Source: Streptomyces katrae
GTDB taxonomy: Bacteria; Actinomycetota; Actinomycetes; Streptomycetales; Streptomycetaceae
Assembly: GCF_000717655.1 (NCBI RefSeq)
Contig: NZ_JNZY01000001.1
Span: 391,549-455,548 of the forward strand
Reading direction: 5' to 3'
Length of the DNA: 64,000 bases
Both the position numbers and the translations under genes were made by a program. Shown in pieces: positions 42,437 through 51,200 of the stretch. Under the pieces are notes generated by a model, which was not told the DNA's origin, did no database searches, and saw only the letters and a program-made list of their open reading frames with translations. Positions within the stretch are counted from its first letter, which is position 1. Every line of letters starts with the position of its first letter.

Positions 42437-43399
42437 CTACACCGTCAGGACGATCTTTCCGAACAGGTCGCCGGCCTCCAGCTTCTCGAAGCCCTCCCGC
42501 GCCCGGTCGAGCGGCAGGACCTCGTCGATCACCGGACGCACCCCGGTCGCCGCGCAGAAGGCGAGGAGGTCCTCCAGTTCGTCCTTCGACCCCATCGTCG
42601 AGCCGACGACCTTGAGCTCCAGGAAGAAGATCCGGGTCAGCTCGGCGTGCGGCGGGCGGTCCCCGCTCGTGGCGCCCGAGATCACCAGGGTGCCGCCCGG
42701 GCGCAGCGACTTGACCGAGTGCGACCAGGTGGCCGCGCCGACGGTCTCGATCACCGCGTCCACCCGCTGCGGCAGCCGCGCCCCCGGCTCGTACGCCTCC
42801 ACCGCGCCGAGCTCCACCGCCCGCTTGCGCTTGGCCTCGTCCCGGCTGGTGGCGAAGACCCGCAGCCCGGCCGCCCTGCCGAGGACGATCGCGGCCGTTG
42901 CGACTCCGCCGCCCGCGCCCTGCACCAGTACCGAGTCGCCGGGGCGCACGCCCGCGTTCGTGAACAGCATCCGGTACGCCGTCAGCCACGCCGTCGGCAG
43001 GCACGCGGCCTCCTCGAACGACAGCTCGGCGGGCTTGCGCAGCACGTTCCAGGCGGGGACGGTCACCTGCTCCGCGAACGTGCCCTGGTAGCGCTCGGTC
43101 AGGATCGAGCGCGGCTCGTCGGGGCCGACCCCGTGGCCGGTCTGGCCGATCACGGAGTGCAGGACGACCTCGTTGCCGTCCTGGTCGATGCCGGCGGCGT
43201 CGCAGCCGAGGATCATCGGGAGTTTGTCCTCGCCGAGGCCCACCCCGCGCAGCGACCACAGGTCGTGGTGGTTGAGGGAGGCGGCCTTGACGTTCACGGT
43301 CACCCAGCCGGGGCGCGCCTCGGGAGCCGGGCGCTCGCCCAGCACAAGGCCGCTCAGCGGCTGGTCACGGTCGATTCGGGCGGCGTAGGCAGCGAACAT
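42437..43399 (-). CDS. Zinc-type/quinone oxidoreductase (MDR superfamily)
   Basis: A 320-residue medium-chain dehydrogenase/reductase. The N-terminal GroES-like domain (AASLNHHDLWSLRGVG, ILGCDAAG) is followed by a Rossmann domain with VLVQGAGGGVATAAIVLG. The structural-zinc Cys cluster of true alcohol dehydrogenases is absent, so it is closer to NADPH:quinone oxidoreductases. Substrate unknown. Convergent overlap with nothing; it ends 9 bp from the HTH operator region. Confidence 0.88.
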   Translation of the reverse strand: MFAAYAARIDRDQPLSGLVLGERPAPEARPGWVTVNVKAASLNHHDLWSLRGVGLGEDKLPMILGCDAAGIDQDGNEVVLHSVIGQTGHGVGPDEPRSILTERYQGTFAEQVTVPAWNVLRKPAELSFEEAACLPTAWLTAYRMLFTNAGVRPGDSVLVQGAGGGVATAAIVLGRAAGLRVFATSRDEAKRKRAVELGAVEAYEPGARLPQRVDAVIETVGAATWSHSVKSLRPGGTLVISGATSGDRPPHAELTRIFFLELKVVGSTMGSKDELEDLLAFCAATGVRPVIDEVLPLDRAREGFEKLEAGDLFGKIVLTV

Positions 43400-43803
43400 G
43401 CCGCGACGCTACCGCTCGGTAGCGCGGCGGACCAGCCCTGTCGGGGCTCTGTGGGTGAGGCCTTCGTCGCACGACCGCCCGTACGGCCGGTGGCCGTCGG
43501 CGGGAACCGGACGGGCGGTGTTCTGCGTCCGTACTGGGGCTCGCGCGGAGGTGTGGCCGAGGCCGAGCGGAATTGTTCGTTGCGCGCTCAACTAAGCGCG
43601 CCACGTGCGGTCTTGTGAGGTCGGAAGGGGGAAGCGGAACGTCAGGATCAAGCCTCGAGGGGCGGTAATATTCACGCCATGCCGCCCGGCTCGTCATGAG
43701 CCTGCCACCTTGTGGCGCATTCTCATTGACGAAGCGTCAGCTTCGTCGAGGCGCTGAGGCGGAGCATCCCCTCCCGGTTCGGGGGCGGGGAGGGTGTGTC
43801 CAA
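43400..43803. other. 404-bp gene-free region with hairpin
   Basis: No frame here has family support; the short one from 43696 runs into the terminator. A perfect 8-bp hairpin GACGAAGC-GTCA-GCTTCGTC lies at 43728-43747, followed by a C-rich/G-rich pairable stretch at 43768-43795. It could hold a small RNA or only the oxidoreductase promoter (minus strand) near 43420. Confidence 0.4.
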
Positions 43804-43851
43804 CAGAAGAGGGGCCCGGCCGGATGTTCATCCGGCCGGGCCCCTCTTCTG
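43804..43851 (-). terminator. Strong terminator downstream of malic enzyme
   Basis: A perfect 21-bp stem (CAGAAGAGGGGCCCGGCCGG plus A at 43804-43824, complement 43831-43851) with loop TGTTCA, 17 bp after the malic enzyme stop. Confidence 0.9.
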
Positions 43852-43867
43852 TGCTGCTGTCGTCGGG

Positions 43868-45070
43868 TCAGACCAGACGGGCCACGCCGTCGGCCTTGGC
43901 CGCCGCGGCGACCGCGGCCGCGACGGCCTCGGCGACGCGCGCGTCGAACGGCGAGGGGATCACGTAGTCGGCGGCGAGCTCGTCACCCACGACGCCGGCG
44001 ATGGCGTCGGCGGCGGCGATCTTCATGCCCTCGGTGATCCGGCTGGCGCGGACCTTCAGGGCACCCGCGAAGATGCCCGGGAACGCCAGCACGTTGTTGA
44101 TCTGGTTCGGGAAGTCCGAGCGGCCCGTGGCCACGACCGCCGCGTACTTGTGCGCGACGTCCGGGTGGACCTCCGGGTTCGGGTTGGCCATGGCGAAGAC
44201 GAAGGCGTCCTTCGCCATCGAGGCCACCGCCTCCTCGGGCACCGTGCCGCCGGAGACGCCGATGAACACGTCCGCGCCGTTCAGGGCCGCTTCCAGGGAG
44301 CCCGTCTGGCCGGTCTTGTTCGTCAGGCCCGCGATCTCCGCCTTGACGTCCGTCAGGTCGGAGCGGTCCGCGGAGACGACGCCCTTGCGGTCGGTGACGC
44401 AGACGTCGCCGATGCCCGCGTCCACGAGGATCTTGGCGATGGCGATGCCCGCCGCGCCCGCACCCGAGATCACGGCGCGCAGGTCGCCGAGCGTGCGCCC
44501 GGTCAGCTTCGCGGCGTTGCGCAGGGCGGCCAGCGTCACGATCGCCGTGCCGTGCTGGTCGTCGTGGAAGATCGGGATGTCCAGGGCTTCCTGGAGCCGG
44601 CGCTCGATCTCGAAGCAGCGGGGGGCGGAGATGTCCTCCAGGTTGACCCCGCCGAAGGACGGTGCGAGGCGGATGACCGTCTCGATGATCTCGTCCGTGT
44701 CCTTGGTCGCGAGCGCGATCGGCACCGCGTCCACACCACCGAACTGCTTGAACAGGATGGCCTTGCCCTCCATCACGGGGAGGGAGGCCTCGGGACCGAT
44801 GTCACCGAGTCCGAGCACGGCCGTGCCGTCGGTGACGACGGCGACCACGTTGGACTTCCAGGTGTACTCGTTCACCAGCTCGGGCTGCTCCGCGATGGCG
44901 CTGCAGACCTTCGCCACGCCGGGCGTGTACGCGAGGGACAGGTCATCCTTGTTCTGGACCGGCACCGTGGCCTGGATGGCCATCTTGCCGCCCCGGTGCA
45001 GCGCGAACACCGCGTCCGGGTTGTTGTCCGTCGCGCTGTCGCTGCGAGGATTGACGATCTCCGCTGCCAC
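43868..45070 (-). CDS. maeA: NAD(P)-dependent malic enzyme
   Basis: Decarboxylates malate to pyruvate with reduction of NAD(P). The 400-residue protein has the bacterial short form: YTPGVAKVCSAIAE with the catalytic Tyr, KGVVSADR, GDIGPEASLPVMEGKAILF, and the metal/substrate motif EIERRLQEALDIPIFHDDQH. The Rossmann motif is ISGAGAAGIAIAKIL. Whether NAD or NADP is used cannot be read safely; I recall the S. coelicolor counterpart as the NAD-linked enzyme, hence the symbol. Confidence 0.92.
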   Translation of the reverse strand: MAAEIVNPRSDSATDNNPDAVFALHRGGKMAIQATVPVQNKDDLSLAYTPGVAKVCSAIAEQPELVNEYTWKSNVVAVVTDGTAVLGLGDIGPEASLPVMEGKAILFKQFGGVDAVPIALATKDTDEIIETVIRLAPSFGGVNLEDISAPRCFEIERRLQEALDIPIFHDDQHGTAIVTLAALRNAAKLTGRTLGDLRAVISGAGAAGIAIAKILVDAGIGDVCVTDRKGVVSADRSDLTDVKAEIAGLTNKTGQTGSLEAALNGADVFIGVSGGTVPEEAVASMAKDAFVFAMANPNPEVHPDVAHKYAAVVATGRSDFPNQINNVLAFPGIFAGALKVRASRITEGMKIAAADAIAGVVGDELAADYVIPSPFDARVAEAVAAAVAAAAKADGVARLV

Positions 45071-45593
45071 TTTCTTGGCCCCTTAGGTCTTTGAATCGTT
45101 GAGGGTGACCACACCTGGTTAAGGGGTGGGCGGGCACCGCGTCCGTACTCCGCATCGACGGTTGGCCCGTCTCCGCGAAGGGGAGGTTCGTACGCGCGGG
45201 CGCGCCGCACGCGCGCCCTGAGCCCCGGATGAGGGGTGTAAGGATCCGTTGTACCCGAAGAACGCTCACCCAGACGAGTCGATTCCGACTCGACAGTAGA
45301 CCTCTTGTCCTGTTTTTGGCGAAAGGTCCAAACGCCTCTGTCCAACGGGCGAGACGGACCGCAAATAGTCCGTCAAAAAGGCCAGGTCGCAGCCGTTTCT
45401 GCGGCACTGCAGCCCTCATTCCGCAGTCCTGTTGGGTACCCCCACCCACCCGTTATCCGATTTTGACCTGACGAACTGCCTGAATGCGCCAGTCCGAATG
45501 GCAAGATGCCGTAATCACACGAGGTCGCGACACTCGAAGGTGCGTGCCCGACCGTTCTCGGATGCTCCACCAGCCAGCCGGAGGAACCAGCTC
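45071..45593. other. 523-bp divergent promoter region
   Basis: Between malic enzyme and the amino acid transporter. No supported coding frame. On the plus strand TTTTGACC at 45464-45471 may be a -35 for the transporter operon. On the minus strand the malic enzyme leader includes CCTAAGGGGCC directly before the start. The lower GC patch at 45360-45520 marks the promoter area. Confidence 0.45.
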
Positions 45594-46553
45594 ATGACCG
45601 CAAGCACCACCCGTCGTACGACCGCCGCCCGGTCCCGGATCGCCGCGGTCGGCGCGATCGCGGTCGCCGGCGCCCTGATCCTCACCGGCTGCGGAGACCA
45701 GACGGACAAGGCTTCCACCAGCCCGTCGGGTGCGGCGAACAGCAGCGCGCCGCTTTTCTCGAAGCTCCCGAAGAAGATCCAGGACGCCGGTGTCATCAAG
45801 GTCGGCACCGACGCGACCTACGCCCCGATGGAGTTCACCGAGGGCGGCAAGATCGTCGGCGTCGACCCCGACGTCGCGGCGGCCCTGGGCAAGCAGCTCG
45901 GTGTGCAGTTCAAGTTCGAGTCCGGCACCTTCGACACCCTGATCGGCAGCATGCAGACGGGTCGCAGCGACCTGGTCATGTCCTCGCTCACCGACACCAA
46001 GGCCCGTCAGGAGGGCCTGGACGACAAGGGCGCCAAGACCGGTGCCGGCGTCGACTTCGTCGACTACTTCTCCGCCTCGACCGGCATCCTGGTGAAGAAG
46101 GGCAACCCGGACGGCATCAAGACCCTCGACGACCTGTGCGGCAAGACGGTCGCCGTGCAGCGCGGCACCACGTACGAGGACTCCGCGAAGACCCAGGCCG
46201 AGAAGTGCAAGACGGACGGCAAGGGCGAGCTCAAGATCGAGTCCTTCCCGACCGATGCCGAGGCCCAGACCCGCGTGAAGGCCGGTGGCGCCGCCGCCGA
46301 CCTGAACGACTCCCCGGTCGCCGCGTACATCGCGCAGACCGCCGGCGGCGGCAACGACTTCGAGGCCATCGCCAACCCGACCGACGCCGGCCTCTTCGGC
46401 ATCGCGGTGGACAAGAAGAACACCGAGCTGCGCGACGCGCTCAAGGAAGCCCTCGACGCGGTCATCAAGGACGGCACCTACAAGGCCGCCCTGGACAAGT
46501 GGAACGCGGGCTCCGGCGCCGTGACCGAGGCCAAGATCAACGCCGGTTCCTGA
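45594..46553 (+). CDS. Polar amino acid ABC transporter, substrate-binding lipoprotein
   Basis: A 319-residue family 3 solute-binding protein. Signal peptide with lipobox LTGC (Cys33), then IKVGTDATYAPMEFTEGGKI, the family opening. TYEDSAKTQAEKC suggests an internal disulfide with DLCGKTV. RBS GGAGGAA. First gene of a complete three-gene importer; substrate probably a polar or acidic amino acid, not fixed. Confidence 0.92.
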   Translation: MTASTTRRTTAARSRIAAVGAIAVAGALILTGCGDQTDKASTSPSGAANSSAPLFSKLPKKIQDAGVIKVGTDATYAPMEFTEGGKIVGVDPDVAAALGKQLGVQFKFESGTFDTLIGSMQTGRSDLVMSSLTDTKARQEGLDDKGAKTGAGVDFVDYFSASTGILVKKGNPDGIKTLDDLCGKTVAVQRGTTYEDSAKTQAEKCKTDGKGELKIESFPTDAEAQTRVKAGGAAADLNDSPVAAYIAQTAGGGNDFEAIANPTDAGLFGIAVDKKNTELRDALKEALDAVIKDGTYKAALDKWNAGSGAVTEAKINAGS

Positions 46554-46592
46554 CCTCCGCGTACCACCGCAGCACACTGAAGGGCAGTCACT

Positions 46593-47534
46593 GTGACTGA
46601 CAAGCTCGACAAGGTCCCGGACCCGGCGGACACCCCGCCGGCCGGGGCCGTCCCCCCCGAGGCCATCCGTGCCATCCCGGTCCGCCATTACGGTCGCTGG
46701 ATCAGCGCCGTGGTCGTCATCGGCCTGGTCGTGGCGCTCGCCGTCGCCTTCTCGCAGGGCAACGTGCGCTGGGCGACCGTGCCGGAGAAGCTGTTCGACC
46801 CCACCATCCTCCGTGGTGTCGGCAACACGATCTGGATCAGCATCACCTCGATGGTCCTGGGCCTGGTGCTCGGTGTCCTCTTCGCGGTGATGCGGCTCTC
46901 GAAGAACCCGGTGACCAGCACCATCGCCTGGTTCTACATCTGGCTGTTCCGCGGCACCCCGGTCTACGTCCAGCTGCTCATCTGGTTCAACCTCGCCCTG
47001 ATCTTCCCGATCCTGAACCTCGGGTTCTACAAGGACGAGATGACCCAGGTCATGACGCCCTTCCTCGCCGCCCTGCTGGGTCTCGGACTCAATGAGGGCG
47101 CGTACATGGCGGAGATCGTCCGCGCCGGCATCCAGTCGGTCGACGAGGGCCAGACCGAGGCCTCGCACGCGCTCGGCATGACCCGTACGCAGACCATGCG
47201 CCGGGTCGTGCTGCCGCAGGCCATGCGGGTGATCGTGCCGCCGTCGGGCAACGAGTTCATCAACATGCTCAAGACCTCGTCGCTCGTCGTGGCCGTGCAG
47301 TACTTCGACCTGCTGCGCGCCGCCCAGGACATCGCCTCGACCTCGTTCGCGGTGATGGAGATGTTCTTCGTCGCCTCGATCTGGTACCTCGCCCTGACCT
47401 CGGTGTTCAGCGTCGGCCAGTACTACCTGGAGCGCCGCTACGCCCGCGGTGCCCTCCGCTCCCTGCCGCCCACGCCGTTGCAGAAGATCAAGGCGAAACT
47501 GTCCAGCTTCTCGAACCGCAAGGCGGTGGCCTGA
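46593..47534 (+). CDS. Polar amino acid ABC transporter, permease
   Basis: A 313-residue HisM/GlnP-type permease with about five transmembrane segments. The EAA loop reads [20 protein letters not shown], and [14 protein letters not shown] is the usual family motif. The N-terminal 45 residues are a Pro-rich cytoplasmic extension. GTG start; its TGA shares one base with the ATG of the ATPase gene (TGATG). Confidence 0.93.
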   Translation: MTDKLDKVPDPADTPPAGAVPPEAIRAIPVRHYGRWISAVVVIGLVVALAVAFSQGNVRWATVPEKLFDPTILRGVGNTIWISITSMVLGLVLGVLFAVMRLSKNPVTSTIAWFYIWLFRGTPVYVQLLIWFNLALIFPILNLGFYKDEMTQVMTPFLAALLGLGLNEGAYMAEIVRAGIQSVDEGQTEASHALGMTRTQTMRRVVLPQAMRVIVPPSGNEFINMLKTSSLVVAVQYFDLLRAAQDIASTSFAVMEMFFVASIWYLALTSVFSVGQYYLERRYARGALRSLPPTPLQKIKAKLSSFSNRKAVA

Positions 47535-48298
47535 TGACGACTGCCATGGTGAAGGCCGAGGGCGTCCACAAGTCCTACGGTGCGGCGCACATCCTCAAGG
47601 GCATCGACCTGGAGGTCGCCCCGCGTGAGGTCTTCTGTCTGGTCGGCCCGTCCGGCTCCGGCAAGTCGACCTTCCTGCGGTGCATCAACCACCTGGAGCA
47701 GGTGAACGCCGGACGGCTGTACGTCGACGGGCACCTCGTCGGCTACCGCCAGAAGGGCGACAAGCTCTACGAGCTGAAGGACAGCGAGGTCGCGGCCCAG
47801 CGCAGGGACATCGGCATGGTCTTCCAGCGCTTCAACCTCTTCCCGCACATGACGGCCATAGAGAACGTCATGGAAGCCCCGGTCATGGTCAAGGGCGAGA
47901 GCAAGTCGGTGGCGCGCGAGCGCGCGATCAAGCTGCTCGACCGCGTGGGCCTCGGCGACAAGGGCGGGAACTACCCCACCCAGCTCTCCGGCGGCCAGCA
48001 GCAGCGTGTGGCGATCGCCCGCGCGCTGGCCATGGAGCCGAAGCTGATGCTCTTCGACGAGCCCACCTCGGCGCTCGACCCGGAGCTCGTCGGCGACGTC
48101 CTCGACGTCATGCGGGACCTGGCCGAGTCGGGCATGACCATGATCGTGGTGACCCACGAGATGGGCTTCGCCCGCGAGGTCGGCGACAATCTCGTCTTCA
48201 TGGACGGCGGCGTCGTGGTCGAGTCCGGCCACCCGCGCGAGGTGCTGGGCAACCCGCAGCACGACCGGACGAAGGCGTTCCTGTCCAAGGTGCTGTAG
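47534..48298 (+). CDS. Polar amino acid ABC transporter, ATP-binding protein
   Basis: A 254-residue ATPase of the GlnQ type. Walker [11 protein letters not shown]-loop [12 protein letters not shown], signature [15 protein letters not shown], Walker [14 protein letters not shown] and the switch His in [12 protein letters not shown] are all intact. It ends the operon, followed by a strong terminator. Confidence 0.95.
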   Translation: MTTAMVKAEGVHKSYGAAHILKGIDLEVAPREVFCLVGPSGSGKSTFLRCINHLEQVNAGRLYVDGHLVGYRQKGDKLYELKDSEVAAQRRDIGMVFQRFNLFPHMTAIENVMEAPVMVKGESKSVARERAIKLLDRVGLGDKGGNYPTQLSGGQQQRVAIARALAMEPKLMLFDEPTSALDPELVGDVLDVMRDLAESGMTMIVVTHEMGFAREVGDNLVFMDGGVVVESGHPREVLGNPQHDRTKAFLSKVL

Positions 48299-48312
48299 CG
48301 GCTTCGAACGCA

Positions 48313-48351
48313 TGAGAGGGGCGGTACGGGGTTCCCGTACCGCCCCTCTCA
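48313..48351 (+). terminator. Terminator of the amino acid ABC operon
   Basis: A perfect 18-bp stem, TGAGAGGGGCGGTACGGG (48313-48330) with its complement at 48334-48351 and a 3-nt loop. Confidence 0.9.
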
Positions 48352-48397
48352 CGTGCCACGGCATGACGGGGAAAGTTCTCACTTTCCTACGAGCGCA

Positions 48398-49153
48398 CTA
48401 CTTCAGTGCCAGGACCAGCCCGTCGGAGGGCGAGCGCCAGACCGTCCGGGCCTCCGCGAAGCCCGCCTCGCGCAGGGTCCGGGCGTGCCAGGCGTCGTCG
48501 GGGGTGTCCCCGTCGGCGTGCTCGCCGTAGATCTCGAACCGGCGCTCCGTCGGCTCGGCGAGCACCGGGTCGGCGGCCGCGAGGGCCCACCAGTCGGCCC
48601 AGTCCAGCGCGCCGGCCTCGCGGGCCCGGGCCATCCCGGCGTGCCGGTGGGCGCGCTCGGCGGCGTTGATCCGCGGGGTCGCCGGGTCGGGCATGTGGTC
48701 GGCGTTCATGAAGACCCCGCCCGGCCGCACCAAAGGGGCGAGCTGCCCGTAGAGCACGGCGAGCTCGGGGCTGTGCAGCCAGTGCAGCGCGGTGGCCGTG
48801 AGGACGGCGTCGTACGTGTCGTACGGGAGCGTCGAGGTCCAGGCGTGGTCCTTGAGGTCGGCGGTCACGAACGTGACGCGCCGGTCGCCGTCGAAGTGGC
48901 CCCGGGCGATGGTCAACAGGGCCGGGTCGAGATCGACGCCCGTAGAGGTGGATTCCGGGAACCGCTTGAGGACGCGGTCCGTAATACTTCCCGTACCGCA
49001 CGCCAGATCGAGCACCCGGGGGGTGGGGCCCACGAGCGCCTCGACCATGTCCAGCATCACCCGGAAGCGCTCCTCGCGGTCGGGCATGTACCACTCCTGC
49101 TGCCGGTCCCAGCTCTCCTGCCAGGCCTGCCAGTCGGTCGTGGTCTCCGCCAT
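48398..49153 (-). CDS. Class I SAM-dependent methyltransferase
   Basis: A 251-residue methyltransferase of unknown acceptor. Motif I RVLDLACGTGSITDRVL binds SAM, followed by TGVDLDPALL and the YDAVLTATALHWLHSPE motif. The N-terminus WQAWQESWDRQQEWYMPDRE is Trp-rich. ATG 49153 behind GGAGGGG is preferred over the GTG one codon earlier. It is divergent from the CGNR gene. Confidence 0.87.
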   Translation of the reverse strand: MAETTTDWQAWQESWDRQQEWYMPDREERFRVMLDMVEALVGPTPRVLDLACGTGSITDRVLKRFPESTSTGVDLDPALLTIARGHFDGDRRVTFVTADLKDHAWTSTLPYDTYDAVLTATALHWLHSPELAVLYGQLAPLVRPGGVFMNADHMPDPATPRINAAERAHRHAGMARAREAGALDWADWWALAAADPVLAEPTERRFEIYGEHADGDTPDDAWHARTLREAGFAEARTVWRSPSDGLVLALK

Positions 49154-49235
49154 CACTGACCCCTCCAGTCGTAATACCCTCGAATACGTCTCATCTGTTA
49201 CCCGAGACGTTAATCCGCAGCCGTAAGGACTACAA

Positions 49236-49865
49236 GTGGAACTGGCCCATTACTCGGACTATGCCGTGCGCCTGGTCAACACCGAGGAGCCGGCCCGCAA
49301 CAAGGATTCGCTCACCTCGGTGGACGCCGTCCGGGGCCTCTTCGGCACCGGGGTCCAGGCCGCCCGCCGGGTCACCGACGCCGACGTCACCCGCTTCCGC
49401 AACGTCCGCGGCCGGCTGCGCGCCGTCTTCGAGGCCGCCGACGGCGGCGACCACGTCCTCGCGGTCGACCTGCTCAACTCCCTGCTCATGGAGTTCCCGG
49501 TCAGCCCGCAGGTCTCCGGCCACGAGTACCTCGACGACGAAGGCCACCCGAACTGGCACATCCACCTCGCCGACCACCCCTCGAACGCCTCCGCCGGCTA
49601 CGCCGCGCTCGCGTCCTTCGGCCTGGCCTTCCACCTCACCGAGCACGGCCCCGACCGCCTCGGCCTGTGCCAGGCCGCGCCCTGCCGCAACGCCTACCTC
49701 GACACCTCCACCAACCGCTCCCGGCGCTACTGCTCCGACCGCTGCGCCACCCGGGCCAACGTCGCCGCCTACCGGGCCCGCAAGCGGCTGGAAGCCGAGG
49801 CGTCCGGCCAGAGCGGCCGCAGCGCCGACACCGCCCAGGACAGCCGCGCCCTCAGCGAACTCTGA
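49236..49865 (+). CDS. CGNR zinc-finger (ABATE domain) regulator
   Basis: A 209-residue protein with an N-terminal ABATE/DUF1470 domain and a C-terminal CGNR-type zinc finger (LCQAAPCRNAYLDTS, RRYCSDRCATRANVAAYRAR) that binds DNA. The family ligand and targets are poorly known. GTG start behind GTAAGGA. Its 3' end overlaps the convergent sodX by 97 bp. Confidence 0.88.
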   Translation: MELAHYSDYAVRLVNTEEPARNKDSLTSVDAVRGLFGTGVQAARRVTDADVTRFRNVRGRLRAVFEAADGGDHVLAVDLLNSLLMEFPVSPQVSGHEYLDDEGHPNWHIHLADHPSNASAGYAALASFGLAFHLTEHGPDRLGLCQAAPCRNAYLDTSTNRSRRYCSDRCATRANVAAYRARKRLEAEASGQSGRSADTAQDSRALSEL

Positions 49866-50218
49866 TCCGCCGCGCGCGGCCGGAAGCGCAGCACCGCCGT
49901 CGCCAGCACCAGCTCCTCGGGCACCGTCCCGTAGTCGGTGCTGTCGCCGGTCTCGTTGTACGGGTTGTCCCCGAGCACCCACCAGCCGCCCGGCCGCCGC
50001 TCCACCGCCCGCTTGACCACCAGCAGGTCCTGCTGGAACGGGTGCCGCAGCACCACCACGTCACCCGGGCGGACGACGGCCCCGTAGCGGACCACCAGCC
50101 GATCGCCGTGCAGCAGCGTCGGCACCATCGAGGGCCCCGCCACCTCCAGCACCTCGAACGCCGCCCGCGAGCGCCTTCTCTCCACCGTGCCCGACCTCCT
50201 CGCCCGCTCTCGCCTCAC
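49769..50218 (-). CDS. sodX: Nickel superoxide dismutase maturation protease
   Basis: A 149-residue S26-family (signal-peptidase-like) protease that removes the NiSOD leader so that His1 can bind nickel. The catalytic Ser is S30 in AGPSMVPTL and the Lys is K69 in LLVVKRAVE; GDNPYNETGDSTDYG is the family box. Divergent from sodN, as in other Streptomyces. No transmembrane helix, consistent with a cytosolic role. The last 97 nt overlap the CGNR gene on the other strand. Confidence 0.92.
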   Translation of the reverse strand: MRRERARRSGTVERRRSRAAFEVLEVAGPSMVPTLLHGDRLVVRYGAVVRPGDVVVLRHPFQQDLLVVKRAVERRPGGWWVLGDNPYNETGDSTDYGTVPEELVLATAVLRFRPRAADQSSLRARLSWAVSALRPLWPDASASSRLRAR

Positions 50219-50371
50219 TGCGCATGCTGCCGCACACTCCCGTACGTTCGCTCACCGGTCCGCACGCCACCCTGGACTTTTGTCCTAAGCCCACGGGGCC
50301 GCTCGCGAAATCCCCTTACCCACGGAGTAATCTCCCCTCTTGAGAAGACGATCACGAGGAGGACAAACTCC

Positions 50372-50767
50372 ATGCTTTCCCGCCTCTTCGCCCCCAAGGC
50401 GAAGGTCTCCGCCCACTGCGATCTTCCGTGCGGCGTGTACGACCCTGCCCAGGCCCGCATCGAGGCCGAGTCCGTCAAGGCCGTACAGGAGAAGTACCAG
50501 GCCAACGAGGACGCCGACTTCCGCGCGCGCGCCATCACCATCAAGGAGCAGCGCGCCGAGCTCGCCAAGCACCACGTCTCGGTGCTGTGGAGCGACTACT
50601 TCAAGCCCCCGCACTTCGAGAAGTACCCGCAGCTGCACACCCTGGTCAACGACACCCTGAAGGCCCTCTCGGCCGCCAAGGCGTCGAACGACCCGGCGAC
50701 CGGCCAGAAGGCCCTCGAGCTCATCGCCGAGATCGACCGCATCTTCTGGGAGACCAAGGCCGCCTGA
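50372..50767 (+). CDS. sodN: Nickel superoxide dismutase
   Basis: Disproportionates superoxide; cytosolic homohexamer. The 131-residue precursor has a 14-residue leader (MLSRLFAPKAKVSA) before the nickel hook HCDLPCGVYDPAQARIE, whose His1, Cys2 and Cys6 hold the metal after cleavage by SodX. RBS GAGGAGG. The leader/hook junction is intact, so the protein should be functional. Confidence 0.97.
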   Translation: MLSRLFAPKAKVSAHCDLPCGVYDPAQARIEAESVKAVQEKYQANEDADFRARAITIKEQRAELAKHHVSVLWSDYFKPPHFEKYPQLHTLVNDTLKALSAAKASNDPATGQKALELIAEIDRIFWETKAA

Positions 50768-50787
50768 TCCGGGCCCGCCCTCCTGCA

Positions 50788-50823
50788 CGAAGGGGCCCGA
50801 CCGTCACCGGTCGGGCCCCTTCG
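50788..50823 (+). terminator. Terminator of sodN
   Basis: A perfect 16-bp stem, CGAAGGGGCCCGACCG (50788-50803) with its complement at 50808-50823 and a 4-nt loop. Confidence 0.9.
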
Positions 50824-50859
50824 CCGTGCAGGGAATGCTCGTGGACCACTCGTCCACCG

Positions 50860-50886
50860 GTGGGACTACGCCACTGGTGGGACTAC
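50860..50886. repeat. GTGGGACTAC direct repeat
   Basis: The decamer occurs at 50860-50869 and 50877-50886, 17 bp apart, around the stop codon of the DUF6104 gene. Its complement GTAGTCCCAC occurs once before the encapsulin gene (33914-33923). Meaning unknown. Confidence 0.4.
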
Positions 50887-51068
50887 TCGTCCTCGTCGTC
50901 CTCGTCGTCCAGCCGCGCCAGCCACGTGGCAAGGCGTTCCACCGGGACCTCGAAGTCCGGGTTCAGGTCGACGAACGTGCGCAGCTGCTCGGCGAGCCAC
51001 TCGAAGGTGACCTCCTCCTCGCCGCGCCGCTTCTCCAGCTCCTCGATGCCGCGATCGGTGAAGTACAA
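50883..51068 (-). CDS. DUF6104 family small acidic protein
   Basis: A 61-residue protein, MYFTDRGIEELEKRRGEEEV onward, ending in a run of Asp/Glu (DDEDDEDE). It matches the small conserved Streptomyces family DUF6104 as I recall it. Helical and acidic; no function known. It is divergent from the protease gene that opens the conflict-type island. Confidence 0.8.
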   Translation of the reverse strand: MYFTDRGIEELEKRRGEEEVTFEWLAEQLRTFVDLNPDFEVPVERLATWLARLDDEDDEDE

Positions 51069-51200
51069 GTCGGGCTCCGTGCCGTGATGAAAGTGTGCAG
51101 GGGATGTTTCCCGCCAGGATAATCCGCATGCCCGGCGAGACCTCCCGCCCTACCGGACCCGGCGCTAGCCTGGACTGCCAGACACCTGAGGGGGCAGGGG

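Noticed and set aside
43696..44037. Small ORF starting MSLPPCGAFSL
   Set aside because: It runs through the 21-bp terminator stem and into the 3' end of the malic enzyme gene, with Arg-rich shadow composition.
45400..45593. Possible GlnR box before the amino acid transporter
   Set aside because: No pair of GTNAC/GAAAC-type half-sites with the right spacing could be found.
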